Assembly: GCF_900116425.1 (NCBI RefSeq)
Contig: NZ_FPAS01000002.1
Location: 1-64,000 of the forward strand
DNA length: 64,000 nt
DNA from: Lishizhenia tianjinensis
GTDB taxonomy: Bacteria; Bacteroidota; Bacteroidia; Flavobacteriales_D; Crocinitomicaceae
Direction: 5' to 3'
Part shown: positions 27,500 to 35,734 of the stretch, one piece after another
Numbering within the stretch: the stretch's first letter is position 1
How the letters are laid out: the number at the start of each line of letters is the position of its first letter
Translations under genes and position numbers: made by a program
Notes under the pieces: model-generated
Told to the model about the DNA's origin: nothing
Databases searched by the model: none
What the model saw: the letters and a program-made list of their open reading frames with translations, nothing else

Positions 27500-28912
27500 A
27501 TGGAGAGAAAGAATACATACGCCAAAAATTTAGATTGGTCCTTAATTTTTATTGTTGTAGCCATTATTATTATGGGTATAATTAATCTCTATTCGGCTGC
27601 TTACAATGAGGATAGACCCTTTTTATTGAATCTTAAAACCTTGTATGGTAAACAAATCATGTGGTTTGGTTTCGCGTGTTTTGCTGGCTTTGTAATAAGT
27701 TTAATTGATGCGCGGCATCTTAGAAAACTTACCATTCCAATTTACCTTTTTACCGTTTCTCTTTTAGTTGCAGTACTTTTTACAACTCCTATTAATGGTG
27801 CTCGTTCTTGGTTGGGCTTTGGTTCTTTCGGTATACAACCTTCTGAGTTTGCCAAATTGGGTATGGCCATGATGTTGGCTTATCAAATTTCAGGTATCAA
27901 ATCTAAGGTGGTAAACATAAAAACGGTTACCGGAATCATAGCGGTATTATTGGTAACAATGGCCTTAATTTTAGCCCAAAATGATACCGGAACTTTTTTG
28001 GTATTCACGGCATTTTTGTTTGTGATGTATAGGGAAGGAATAACCTTTGATCCTTACGTACTGTTACTTACAAACAATATTTTGGGCTTGCGTTTGAAAC
28101 ATACGTGGGTAGGTGTTCACTTTATTCCTGTATTGTTCGTAGTGGTTTTCTTTAGTGTGATTGCATTAATTTTCGCAGATTCTGATCAATCCTTTACCCT
28201 GGGGTCTTTTGTACTCAATATACCTGGTTGGGCCTATGTATTAATTGTTTTATTGATAGGAGCACTCTTGGCTATATTTTTAATCAGCAGGTTTGCAACA
28301 ACACGTAATAAGAAAAGACTAACCCTTATTGTAATCATCGGTTACATCAGTTTTTCAGTATTGAATGGTTTAATAGCAGTAGGATATCTAAAAGTCTTTC
28401 AGTCCCACCAGCGTACGCGTATAGATTTAGTGTTGGGGAAAATTAATTCTGAAGATGAGAAGGACGGTAAGGATTATAACCGTAACCGCGGTATGGCGGC
28501 TGTTGGTTCTGGCGGACTCCTAGGAAATGGATATAGAAACGCACATTTAGCTTCACCAGAAAGTGGGCACGTACCGGAAAGTGAAACCGATTTTATCTTC
28601 TGTGTGTTTGCCGAAGAATGGGGTTTTGTAGGATCTTTCATTGTAGTAATTCTCTTTACAGCGCTATTGATCAAGATCGTTACGATTGCTGAACGTCAGC
28701 GAAGCACATATTCTCGAGTATATGCCTATTCGGTGGCTATGATTATCTTTTATCACTTTGCCATTAATATTGGAATGAACCTAGGAGTTGCACCGGTAAT
28801 AGGTATTCCCTTACCCTTTTTTAGTTATGGTGGAAGTTCTATGATTTCTTTTACGGTGATGATTTTTATCTTGCTCAAATTAGATGCACAACGTAAAGAA
28901 GTATTGTTTTAA
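27500..28912 (+). CDS. rodA: SEDS peptidoglycan glycosyltransferase RodA
   Basis: A 470-residue multispanning SEDS protein that polymerises lipid II during elongation with PBP2. Family motifs include NGARSWLGFG--IQPSEFAKL and, near the C-terminus, PESETDFIFCVFAEEWGF and GIPLPFFSYGGSSM (the SEDS signature). It is longer than the E. coli protein (370 residues). The extra length lies between about 190 and 290 and contains added hydrophobic segments, as in other Bacteroidota RodA proteins. ATG follows the pbp2 stop directly. Confidence 0.96.
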   Translation: MERKNTYAKNLDWSLIFIVVAIIIMGIINLYSAAYNEDRPFLLNLKTLYGKQIMWFGFACFAGFVISLIDARHLRKLTIPIYLFTVSLLVAVLFTTPINGARSWLGFGSFGIQPSEFAKLGMAMMLAYQISGIKSKVVNIKTVTGIIAVLLVTMALILAQNDTGTFLVFTAFLFVMYREGITFDPYVLLLTNNILGLRLKHTWVGVHFIPVLFVVVFFSVIALIFADSDQSFTLGSFVLNIPGWAYVLIVLLIGALLAIFLISRFATTRNKKRLTLIVIIGYISFSVLNGLIAVGYLKVFQSHQRTRIDLVLGKINSEDEKDGKDYNRNRGMAAVGSGGLLGNGYRNAHLASPESGHVPESETDFIFCVFAEEWGFVGSFIVVILFTALLIKIVTIAERQRSTYSRVYAYSVAMIIFYHFAINIGMNLGVAPVIGIPLPFFSYGGSSMISFTVMIFILLKLDAQRKEVLF

Positions 28913-28914
28913 GG

Positions 28915-29769
28915 ATGAAGTGGATGAAGCAAATAGAGGATAGGAGTCCTTTTCTACAAGTACTAATCTTAATTTGCTTAGGATTAGTGTTTAGTGTAGT
29001 ACTTGGAGCTATAGCTGTTAGTTTTTACAGTGGTGTTGTAAGTATGAATTTATTGGAGCATCCGTATACCATGGCAAAGGATCAACCTATTGCTTTTTTG
29101 TTGGTCAATCAAGTACCTTTTCAAGTAGGGATGTTTTTATTGCCGGCATTGATCTATAGAAGCTTTGAAAGAACAAAGTCAAAAACACGAAGAAAGGATG
29201 TGATCTGGGCTATTTTACTTTTTGCCAGTGTTATGTTATTACTACCTTTTTTAACTGACATCAATGCTGGATTACTCAAGGCCTTTGGCGCTTATGAAAA
29301 TGCGTTAACTATAAAGGAAAATAGTGATGGCGTGATTCAGAATTTGGTGATGGATCAAAGTCCCATGGTTTTTGTTATGACAGTTCTGGTGATTGGAATA
29401 ATTACAGGTACTGCAGAAGAATTCTTTTTTAGAGGTTTTGTGTACGATCATTTGGCAAAGAATTCAGGAAATAAGTGGTTGGCAATATTAGTGAGCGCTG
29501 CGTTCTTTGGAGTGCTTCATTTTAATTATGTACAAATCCTTCCGCTTTTAAGTTTTGGGATAGCATTAGCCTTGATTTATGAGTTTACCAACTCCTTAGT
29601 CATTAGCGCGGCATTACATGCCTTAAATAATACTGTAAATATTTATTGGATGTATACAGATTCTTTTCCGGAGTTTATGGATGAGCAAAATGTATTCATT
29701 TCAGCCTTAGGTTTAGTATTACTGCTCTCACTCATCCTTTTGAAAAGAAAAGCCCTACGCTTGAAGTAA
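28915..29769 (+). CDS. CPBP-family intramembrane glutamic protease
   Basis: A 284-residue membrane protein with about eight hydrophobic segments and the CPBP (Rce1/Abi) motifs. These are EEFFFRG (motif 1, EExxxR), FFGVLHF (motif 2, FxxxH) and HALNNT (motif 3, HxxxN). The family includes proteases for prenylated proteins, bacteriocin-immunity proteins and enzymes of unknown substrate. It begins 2 bp after rodA and so is probably the last gene of the mre operon, a frequent Bacteroidota arrangement. Confidence 0.88.
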   Translation: MKWMKQIEDRSPFLQVLILICLGLVFSVVLGAIAVSFYSGVVSMNLLEHPYTMAKDQPIAFLLVNQVPFQVGMFLLPALIYRSFERTKSKTRRKDVIWAILLFASVMLLLPFLTDINAGLLKAFGAYENALTIKENSDGVIQNLVMDQSPMVFVMTVLVIGIITGTAEEFFFRGFVYDHLAKNSGNKWLAILVSAAFFGVLHFNYVQILPLLSFGIALALIYEFTNSLVISAALHALNNTVNIYWMYTDSFPEFMDEQNVFISALGLVLLLSLILLKRKALRLK

Positions 29770-29914
29770 ATCAACTTATAAGTGAACTAACAGTTCTTGC
29801 GGAAGTATAAGTCATGGACACCTAATGCAACCACCTTCTTGTTTTTATCTATCCCTGAAGTAATTGTTCTGTCCAGGCATTTTGGTCATGTTGACCTTAC
29901 CCTTTCGATTTCTT

Positions 29915-29986
29915 AAATCTTTGAATCATTCAATCCTTGAATCGTTGAATCCTTGAATTATTGAATCTTTGAATCCTTGATTCATT
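29915..29986. repeat. Degenerate octamer array, nine units
   Basis: Nine uninterrupted 8-bp units fill 72 bp: AAATCTTT, GAATCATT, CAATCCTT, GAATCGTT, GAATCCTT, GAATTATT, GAATCTTT, GAATCCTT, GATTCATT. It lies between the convergent CPBP and ExbD genes, next to the exbD terminator. Confidence 0.9.
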
Positions 29987-29989
29987 CAC

Positions 29990-30025
29990 AAAAAAAAGAG
30001 GCAACCTTAAGGCTACCTCTTTTCA
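29990..30025 (-). terminator. Terminator of the exbB-exbD operon
   Basis: On the minus strand GAGGTAGCC pairs with GGTTGCCTC (9 bp, two G-U) around TTAA, followed by eight T. A weaker T-rich tract on the other side may let it also end transcripts from the mre operon. Confidence 0.88.
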
Positions 30026-30043
30026 ATTATTTTAGAGAGTAAA

Positions 30044-30556
30044 CTAGTTGTTATCGATAGAATAACCCTTGTTGTTTCCTCTTTCTGCTGCGTGATAAGC
30101 AATTGTGTTAAAGTCTGCATTTTGCAATTCCTTTTTAGCATCAAATAAGATACCTACAGGAACTTGCTCATCTACTTTAAAACAAGTAACTACTTTCTCT
30201 TTTGGAGTAGCAAATCCTTTTGGCTTTTGCGTGTATTTGTCAGATTTCCATTCGTCAATCTTGTCAATATTACCCAAAATACCATCGTACTGTACAGCAA
30301 CTCCTTTGTCAAACTTAGAAGCGTCACCAACGATAGGTTTACCTAAGTAAACGAAATCAACTTCACTTCTTTGTTTGTAGGGTGTTAAATCTGTAAGTCC
30401 AACTCCAGTAGCATTGTTTATACGTACCATAGGATCTATATCCTTAGTAGTGGTTGCTACCATGAAGAAGAACAACAACATAAATACAATATCAGGTAAT
30501 GATGAAGTATTAATTGCTGGTGCTGACTTACCTTCGTTCTTTTTAAACTTTGACAT
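30044..30556 (-). CDS. ExbD/TolR-family biopolymer transporter (second copy)
   Basis: A 170-residue protein with a short cytoplasmic N-terminus, one TM (about 20-40) and a periplasmic domain. The TM segment LPDIVFMLLFFFMVATT contains the conserved Asp of ExbD/TolR that carries protons. The C-terminal periplasmic half follows the family layout but lacks strong motifs. It lies 5 bp after the first exbD in a four-gene operon (exbB, unknown membrane protein, exbD, exbD). The set powers TonB-dependent or Tol-like outer membrane processes; which one cannot be decided here. Confidence 0.9.
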   Translation of the reverse strand: MSKFKKNEGKSAPAINTSSLPDIVFMLLFFFMVATTTKDIDPMVRINNATGVGLTDLTPYKQRSEVDFVYLGKPIVGDASKFDKGVAVQYDGILGNIDKIDEWKSDKYTQKPKGFATPKEKVVTCFKVDEQVPVGILFDAKKELQNADFNTIAYHAAERGNNKGYSIDNN

Positions 30557-30561
30557 ATCGT

Positions 30562-31377
30562 TTAATTTTTTGGTGCAACTTCAATGATTTTCTCTGGGAA
30601 AAGAATTTTCAACAATTCAAGTCTTTCTTTGTATAAAGGAAGAATCGTTGGCATGTCTTCATTCTTGTTCTGCTCGTAGAATTTCTCCATTGTAGAGTAT
30701 TTGATGTTGAAAAGCTTCATACTTTCCTCATCTCTCATCTCTGTAATCGCACGTTGAATTTCTGATTGTATCGCAATAAAGGCACTGTAGTCTGTAGCTA
30801 TTTGAGGTACAATTCTAATGTGTGCTTCTCTTGCAATCTCAGGCATGATAGTCGCTCCACTTTCGCTGTATAAATCAAAAGCTCTTTGCTTTTTCTCCCA
30901 CTCAGAAAGCTTGTTCATTTGAAGCTCGTAGTATTGTCCCCAGTAATCTGAAGGATCTCTTTCCATTTCTGCTTCAATACGCTCTATCTCTGCGTTCACT
31001 TGTGCTAAACCACCATCAATCACTTGACGCGTAATGTTTGCGTAGTAAGGGTAATTTAATTTACGCTCACCAGCCGACTTTCCTCTGTTAGCAAGGAAGA
31101 AGTGCTTAATACGTCTGTGTAAGTTGTCGATTTCTTCTACAGGTAAGATAGAGTCACGAACAAACATTTCTTGTCTGTCGTTAATCTTAATCTCGTAGAT
31201 GTTTTTCTCTTCAACTTTTGGTGGTTTTTCCATTTCAATGTCTAATTTCTTCGGGATCTGTCTCAAGTAACCCGCGTCTTTATCCATTGTAGTGGTAACC
31301 AAGAAGAAAATCAAAAGCAAGAACGCGATATCTGCCATCGATCCAGCATTTATTTCCGGTATTTCTCGCTTAGACAT
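30562..31377 (-). CDS. ExbD/TolR-family biopolymer transporter (long form)
   Basis: A 271-residue ExbD with the TM Asp in MADIAFLLLIFFLVTTT (about 14-30). The periplasmic part is much longer than E. coli ExbD (141 residues) and contains a charged, helical insertion (about 100-185; many Glu, Arg and Lys). Long ExbD proteins of this kind are common in Bacteroidota. It is the third gene of the operon, 4 bp after the unknown membrane protein. Confidence 0.9.
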   Translation of the reverse strand: MSKREIPEINAGSMADIAFLLLIFFLVTTTMDKDAGYLRQIPKKLDIEMEKPPKVEEKNIYEIKINDRQEMFVRDSILPVEEIDNLHRRIKHFFLANRGKSAGERKLNYPYYANITRQVIDGGLAQVNAEIERIEAEMERDPSDYWGQYYELQMNKLSEWEKKQRAFDLYSESGATIMPEIAREAHIRIVPQIATDYSAFIAIQSEIQRAITEMRDEESMKLFNIKYSTMEKFYEQNKNEDMPTILPLYKERLELLKILFPEKIIEVAPKN

Positions 31378-31381
31378 ATTC

Positions 31382-31864
31382 TTAATTTTTTCTTACTAAA
31401 TTGATAACTGGCCCTAATAAGATAGCTGCAATACCAACAATTAATGTGATTGCTGCTGTCCAAATTCCAGCTGTAGATGAGTCGATAACACTTTGTTCAA
31501 CTTGTACATCTTCAGCTAATCTTAAGGTTTCATTTGTATCAGCAGTACCGATAGCGTTAAGTATAACGTAAAGGATACCTACTAAAATGATTCCCAAGAT
31601 AGACTTGATTGCTTTTTTAGGCTGTGTAATCAATAAGATTACGAAGAAAGCCAATACTAAAAACGCACATAACCCGATAGCAACGAAGCTAAACATAGTT
31701 GTTGACGTTAATAAACCTCCTTCTCTAAATTCTTCAACTACCTCTGGTGCACTGTTCTCAACGTGAACGCCTGAGAACATAACCGATAGTCCTAAGATCA
31801 ATATAGGGACAATAATGGCCAACTTAATTGCCATCCCTATTATGTTCGTTGTTTTATTTTCCAT
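31382..31864 (-). CDS. Small membrane protein in exb operon
   Basis: A 160-residue protein with four predicted membrane segments (about 10-30, 55-82, 88-105 and 132-155). A periplasmic stretch between the third and fourth segments holds the NETLRLAEDV region. It has no enzyme motif. Its fixed place between exbB and exbD in Bacteroidota operons suggests an accessory subunit of the proton channel complex, but that is inference. I do not recognise a named family. Confidence 0.8.
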   Translation of the reverse strand: MENKTTNIIGMAIKLAIIVPILILGLSVMFSGVHVENSAPEVVEEFREGGLLTSTTMFSFVAIGLCAFLVLAFFVILLITQPKKAIKSILGIILVGILYVILNAIGTADTNETLRLAEDVQVEQSVIDSSTAGIWTAAITLIVGIAAILLGPVINLVRKN

Positions 31865-31902
31865 TATAGTATGGATTTAAAAGTTCGTAACTCGTGCTCT
31901 GC

Positions 31903-32760
31903 TTACTTAGAAGTAATTTTGTACTTCAACATCATATCTACTAAAGAGATAGATGCATTTTCCATTTCATTCACTAAACCGTCAATTTTAGATACGATGT
32001 AGTTGTAGAAAATTTGTAAGAAGATCGCAGCGATCAAACCGAATACTGTAGTCAATAAGGCTACTTTAATACCTGCTGCTACTGTAGTTGGAGATACCTG
32101 ACCATCCTCAACGATTTTATCGAAGGCGAAGATCATACCAATTACTGTACCCATGAACCCTAACATTGGTGCCAATGCGATGAATAAAGAAATCCAAGAA
32201 ACTCCTTTTTCTAATTGTCCCATTTGAACACCACCGTAAGAAACAACTGATTTCTCAACCATTTCGATTCCCTCGTCAGCTCTATCTAAACCTTGGTAGA
32301 AGATAGATGCGATTGGTCCTCTTGTGTTTCTACACAATTCTTTAGCTTCAGCAACTCCACCTTTCGCTAAGGCTGCTTCAACATCTTCTAAGAATTTGTT
32401 TGTGTTGATTGATGCTAAGTTTAAGTAAACGATACGCTCAATACATAAAGCCATACCAATTACTAAACAGATCAATACGAAAGACATCCAGAATGGATCA
32501 CCTTCGATGAACTTTTGCTTTAAAGTACCTGTAAAGTTTAAAGGTGCTTTTTCTTCAGCTGTTGCAGCTTCTGCTGGAGCTGTTTCTGTTTCAGTTGCTT
32601 CTGCAACCGGACTTGCTGTTTCTGAAGAATCTGCTTCAGTCATTGCTGTTGTTTCAACTGCCTGAGTTGTTGTAGAATCACCTTCTTCTGCTAATACTCC
32701 GTTAACAAAACCGAACGTCATCATTCCGGCGATCATCAAAGAACTTATTACTTTTTTCAT
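31903..32760 (-). CDS. exbB: ExbB/TolQ/MotA-family proton channel
   Basis: A 285-residue inner-membrane proton channel subunit. It begins with a signal peptide (about 1-24, ending VLAEE) and has a long Ala/Glu/Thr-rich linker (about 25-75). Three TMs follow: about 90-112, 190-215 and 230-255. The family motif APMLGFMGTVIGMIFAF is in TM2, with VALLTTVFGLIAAI in TM3. The signal peptide plus acidic periplasmic extension is found in many Bacteroidota ExbB proteins and some TolQ/ExbB of other phyla. It is the first gene of the exb operon; a TAATCTTTG string (one base longer than consensus) precedes it. Confidence 0.93.
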   Translation of the reverse strand: MKKVISSLMIAGMMTFGFVNGVLAEEGDSTTTQAVETTAMTEADSSETASPVAEATETETAPAEAATAEEKAPLNFTGTLKQKFIEGDPFWMSFVLICLVIGMALCIERIVYLNLASINTNKFLEDVEAALAKGGVAEAKELCRNTRGPIASIFYQGLDRADEGIEMVEKSVVSYGGVQMGQLEKGVSWISLFIALAPMLGFMGTVIGMIFAFDKIVEDGQVSPTTVAAGIKVALLTTVFGLIAAIFLQIFYNYIVSKIDGLVNEMENASISLVDMMLKYKITSK

Positions 32761-32836
32761 GTTCTCAAAGATTAATTTTAATCGTATTCCTAGTTTATAA
32801 TTATGCCTAAATTAATAAAATTCTGACAGTTCACTG

Positions 32837-32926
32837 CGGAGAGAGAGGGATTCGAACCCTCGGTTCCGATGCAATCGGAACACTCGCTTTCCAGGCGAGC
32901 CAGTTCAGCCACTCCTGCACCTCTCC
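32837..32926 (-). tRNA. tRNA-Ser(GGA)
   Basis: The minus strand folds into a 90-nt class II tRNA. The acceptor is GGAGAGG/TCTCTCC (one G-U) with discriminator G. The anticodon stem CTCGC/GCGAG has loop CTGGAAA (anticodon GGA). The long variable arm is TTCCGAT/ATCGGAA and the T arm is GAGGG-TTCGAAT-CCCTC. CCA is not encoded. Confidence 0.95.
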
Positions 32927-33009
32927 TCAATTTCTTGTCAAAATTAGAGCGCTAATGTACAAAAAAAATGCAACAAGCATTAAGTGCCTAGATTACCAAA
33001 AGGTTAACA

Positions 33010-34038
33010 CTATGGCTGCATTTCCCCTACTATATCTCGCTTTAGTGCGGCAATACACTCATCCTTAGAGCTGTATCTTCCTAATACATACATCAATTTA
33101 GCTAGCGCAGACTCAGTTGTTAAATCTTTTCCGTTTACTACACCTGCTTTATTGAAAAAGGAACTGCTTTCATACAAACCTTGTTGTACAGAACCAGACG
33201 CACATTGTGTAATATTAAGTATTATTCCGCCCGAGGTAGTGAATTTTGTGATTAAGTCTTGTAACTGTTTATTGTGTGGTGCATTTCCTGCTCCAAATGT
33301 TTCCAAAACGATGGCTTTGGTGTGTGCAATGTCAAATAATCCGGCATACATCTTCATGTTGATACCAGGATATAATTTTAACAAGGCGATGTCTTCTTCA
33401 AAGTCGGTAAACAAGGTTAAGTCTTGTATAGAAGTACGGTAAAGATTTTGGAAGTGATAATTTATGTCTACCCCGGCAATGGCTAATTCTTGATAGTTGG
33501 GTGATTGAAACGCTTCAAAATGTTTTGCGGATACTTTTGTAGTTCTGTTTCCTCTGTACAGGGAATATTCAAAGTATATGGCAACCTCTTGAATTAAAGG
33601 CATACCTTTTTCATCCTTACTTGCCGCGATCTCTATAGAGGTGATTAAATTTTCTTTCCCATCCGTTCTTATGGTACCTATGGGAAGTTGAGAACCAGTC
33701 AATATCACAGGTTTTCTTAATCCTTGCAACATGAAACTCAAACCAGAAGCTGTAAAAGCCATGGTGTCTGAGCCGTGTAAAACCACAAATCCGTCGTAAT
33801 CGTTGTAGTTTAATTCAATTTGTTGCGCAATACGTGCCCAATCTTTGGGGTGCATGTCCGAAGAATCTATAGGGTCGTCAAAAGAGATGGAAGATAAGTC
33901 TACGTTGAGTCTGTCCAATTCTGGGACCTGGGCATTAAGATGTTCAAAATCAAAGGCACGTAATTCACCCGTGATGTTGTCTTTCATCATTCCTATGGTT
34001 CCACCTGTATATATCAATAAAACTTTTGCGTTTTCCAT
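33010..34038 (-). CDS. ansA: Type I (cytoplasmic) L-asparaginase
   Basis: A 342-residue amidohydrolase converting asparagine to aspartate and ammonia. The two threonine motifs are present: YTGGTIGMM near residues 10-18 and HGSDTMAFTASGLSFML near 88-104. LTGSQLPIG follows, and no signal peptide is present, so it is the cytoplasmic type. It is the last gene of a hemJ-tatD-ansA run with gaps of 1-16 bp, so probably one operon. Confidence 0.95.
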   Translation of the reverse strand: MENAKVLLIYTGGTIGMMKDNITGELRAFDFEHLNAQVPELDRLNVDLSSISFDDPIDSSDMHPKDWARIAQQIELNYNDYDGFVVLHGSDTMAFTASGLSFMLQGLRKPVILTGSQLPIGTIRTDGKENLITSIEIAASKDEKGMPLIQEVAIYFEYSLYRGNRTTKVSAKHFEAFQSPNYQELAIAGVDINYHFQNLYRTSIQDLTLFTDFEEDIALLKLYPGINMKMYAGLFDIAHTKAIVLETFGAGNAPHNKQLQDLITKFTTSGGIILNITQCASGSVQQGLYESSSFFNKAGVVNGKDLTTESALAKLMYVLGRYSSKDECIAALKRDIVGEMQP

Positions 34039-34054
34039 TTCCTAGATTCTGGGT

Positions 34055-34834
34055 TTAAGCATTTTGTATTTTGGGAAAAAGCTCCTCCGCATTTTGTGTA
34101 GTAATCCTTGCTATTTCCTCTACAGGAATCTCATAAATATCGGATAATTTATCGGCAATAAAAGGAATGTATGCGCTTTCATTTCTTTTTCCTCTGTTGG
34201 GTGAAGGCGCTAAGTAAGGCGAGTCTGTTTCAAGAACAAGATGTTCTAAAGGAATTTCCTTCACAACTTTATCAAGTCCTGCCTTTTTAAAGGTAACAAC
34301 ACCACCTATTCCCATTTTAAACCCTCCATAGTTGATGATTTTCTGGGCTTGTTCTACGGTTCCTGTAAAACAATGGAAAACACCCGTTAAGTTTTCATCG
34401 TTGTGTTGGTTAACAATCTCAAAGATTTCATCAAAAGATTCTCGGGCATGTATAACGATAGGAAGTTTTAGCTCTTTGGCCCAAAGCAATTGTTGTTCAA
34501 AGGCTTTTTGTTGTTGTGCTAAAAGTGTTTTGTCCCAGTACAAATCTATCCCTATTTCTCCAACCGCAACATAGGGTCTAGCAAACAATTCTGCCCTAAC
34601 CTGTGCTAATTGCTGGTCAACATCTTCGCTAACGTTAGAAGGATGTAGTCCCATCATACTGAAACAATTCTCAGGGTACTTTTCTTCCAAAGCATTCATC
34701 GCTTCGACCGTATCTAGATCTATGTTAGGAAGGAGTAATTTATGCACTCCGGCATCTAATGCACGTTGAATAACAGCGTCGTATTCTCCTTCGAATTTTT
34801 CTGAAAATAAATGGGTGTGTGTATCTATGTACAT
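34055..34834 (-). CDS. tatD: TatD-family metal-dependent hydrolase
   Basis: A 259-residue TIM-barrel nuclease/hydrolase of the TatD family (3'-5' DNA/RNA exonuclease or D-aminoacyl-tRNA deacylase-like roles in known members). Metal ligands appear in DTHTHL (about 4-9), VGEIGIDLYW (Glu near 93), PIVIHARES (His near 129), VFHCFTGT (His near 155) and LETDSPYLAP (Asp near 204). Length and motifs are complete. It lies between hemJ and ansA. Confidence 0.95.
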   Translation of the reverse strand: MYIDTHTHLFSEKFEGEYDAVIQRALDAGVHKLLLPNIDLDTVEAMNALEEKYPENCFSMMGLHPSNVSEDVDQQLAQVRAELFARPYVAVGEIGIDLYWDKTLLAQQQKAFEQQLLWAKELKLPIVIHARESFDEIFEIVNQHNDENLTGVFHCFTGTVEQAQKIINYGGFKMGIGGVVTFKKAGLDKVVKEIPLEHLVLETDSPYLAPSPNRGKRNESAYIPFIADKLSDIYEIPVEEIARITTQNAEELFPKIQNA

Positions 34835-34835
34835 C

Positions 34836-35369
34836 TTAAGATTTTCTGAATTTTTTATACAATTTAATGGCGATCATGAGTCCAACGCCAACACCAAAGA
34901 ACCCGAGCGTGGCCAAGACCCAATTTGTAGCGTCTTTTTGCATGACTACAAATACAATTGCGACCATAAATAAAGTTGCGAGTTCATTCCAAAACCTCAA
35001 TTGAGTTGAGCTCCATTTGATTTCGTCGCTCTGGAATTTTTTAAATATGCGATGACAAACAAGATTGTAGACAACCAAAAGCACCAACAAATTAAGTTTT
35101 ACATGCATCCATCCTGCTTTGAGAAGGAAAGGCTGTTCTATAAAAAGCCAAACTCCGAAACAAATGGTTAAGAGCATTGCAGGTAGGGTAATGATGTACC
35201 AAAGTTTACGCTGCATAAACTTAAGTTGGTCTGAAATAATTTCCTTTTCAGGGGAAGCTTTTAATTGCGCTTCAGCATGATAAATAAAGAGACGGACGAT
35301 GTAAAAGAGTCCGGCAAACCAAGAAATCACAAAGATGATGTGCAGGGCTTTAATTGCTTGTATACTCAT
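34836..35369 (-). CDS. hemJ: Protoporphyrinogen IX oxidase HemJ
   Basis: A 177-residue membrane protein with four to five TMs that oxidises protoporphyrinogen IX in haem synthesis. The conserved His in ALHIIFVISWFAGLFY, the YH in LFIYHAEA, and GWMHVKLNLL are the HemJ/UPF0093 hallmarks. I start it at 35369 (MSIQAIKALHII). A longer frame to 35426 would translate the octamer repeat and run upstream of a TAACTTTG promoter box at 35375-35382. The box is so close that the mRNA would be nearly leaderless. It is the first gene of the operon with tatD and ansA. Confidence 0.88.
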   Translation of the reverse strand: MSIQAIKALHIIFVISWFAGLFYIVRLFIYHAEAQLKASPEKEIISDQLKFMQRKLWYIITLPAMLLTICFGVWLFIEQPFLLKAGWMHVKLNLLVLLVVYNLVCHRIFKKFQSDEIKWSSTQLRFWNELATLFMVAIVFVVMQKDATNWVLATLGFFGVGVGLMIAIKLYKKFRKS

Positions 35370-35374
35370 GGCCC

Positions 35375-35382
35375 CAAAGTTA
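35375..35382 (-). promoter_or_regulatory. hemJ -7 element (TAACTTTG)
   Basis: On the minus strand TAACTTTG ends 5 bp before the chosen hemJ ATG. It implies transcription starting at or within a few bases of the start codon. Confidence 0.65.
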
Positions 35383-35403
35383 TGGATTATTTGGAAGATG
35401 CGT

Positions 35404-35547
35404 GATTCAAAGATTTGAGAATTCAAAGATTCAAGAAATCGTCTCCCAGTTATCGCTCAGCATGAAGCTCAGCTCGGGAATCGGTAATTGAACGATTAAA
35501 CGATTCAATGATTAAACGATTCAAATTTGAGGGATTTGAAAGATTTG
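35404..35547. repeat. Two octamer arrays upstream of hemJ
   Basis: Units of 8 bp run from 35404 (GATTCAAA, GATTTGAG, AATTCAAA, GATTCAAG). They resume from 35490 (GAACGATT, AAACGATT, CAATGATT, AAACGATT, then CAAATTTG, AGGGATTT, GAAAGATT). The spacer between them (about 35436-35489) is unrelated. Confidence 0.8.
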
Positions 35548-35593
35548 TCTTTCTATATTTAGTCAATACACACTACTCACACTCAGTACTGTT

Positions 35594-35643
35594 TTTAAAT
35601 CTTTAAATAGCAAACTGCAAGTTTGCACTTAAATTTTTAAATC
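35594..35643. repeat. TTTAAAT-flanked hairpin repeat, copy 1
   Basis: TTTAAATCTTTAAAT and CTTAAATTTTTAAATC flank a hairpin CAAACTGCAAGTTTG. Related elements with changed but still paired centres are at 37971, 38512 and 39150. Confidence 0.75.
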
Positions 35644-35682
35644 AATCCCTCGAATGCTTCGAATCATTCAAATCCCTCAAAT

Positions 35683-35713
35683 AAAAAAAGGTCAACCCTA
35701 AAGTTGACCTTTT
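35683..35713 (-). terminator. Rho-independent terminator of aspS
   Basis: On the minus strand AAGGTCAAC pairs with GTTGACCTT around a 6-nt loop, followed by seven T, 22 bp after the aspS stop. Confidence 0.92.
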
Positions 35714-35734
35714 CAATCATTTATTCAAGTAAAC

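Noticed and set aside
29915-29986. CRISPR-like array
   Set aside because: The units are 8 bp with no spacers, and no cas genes are in the window.
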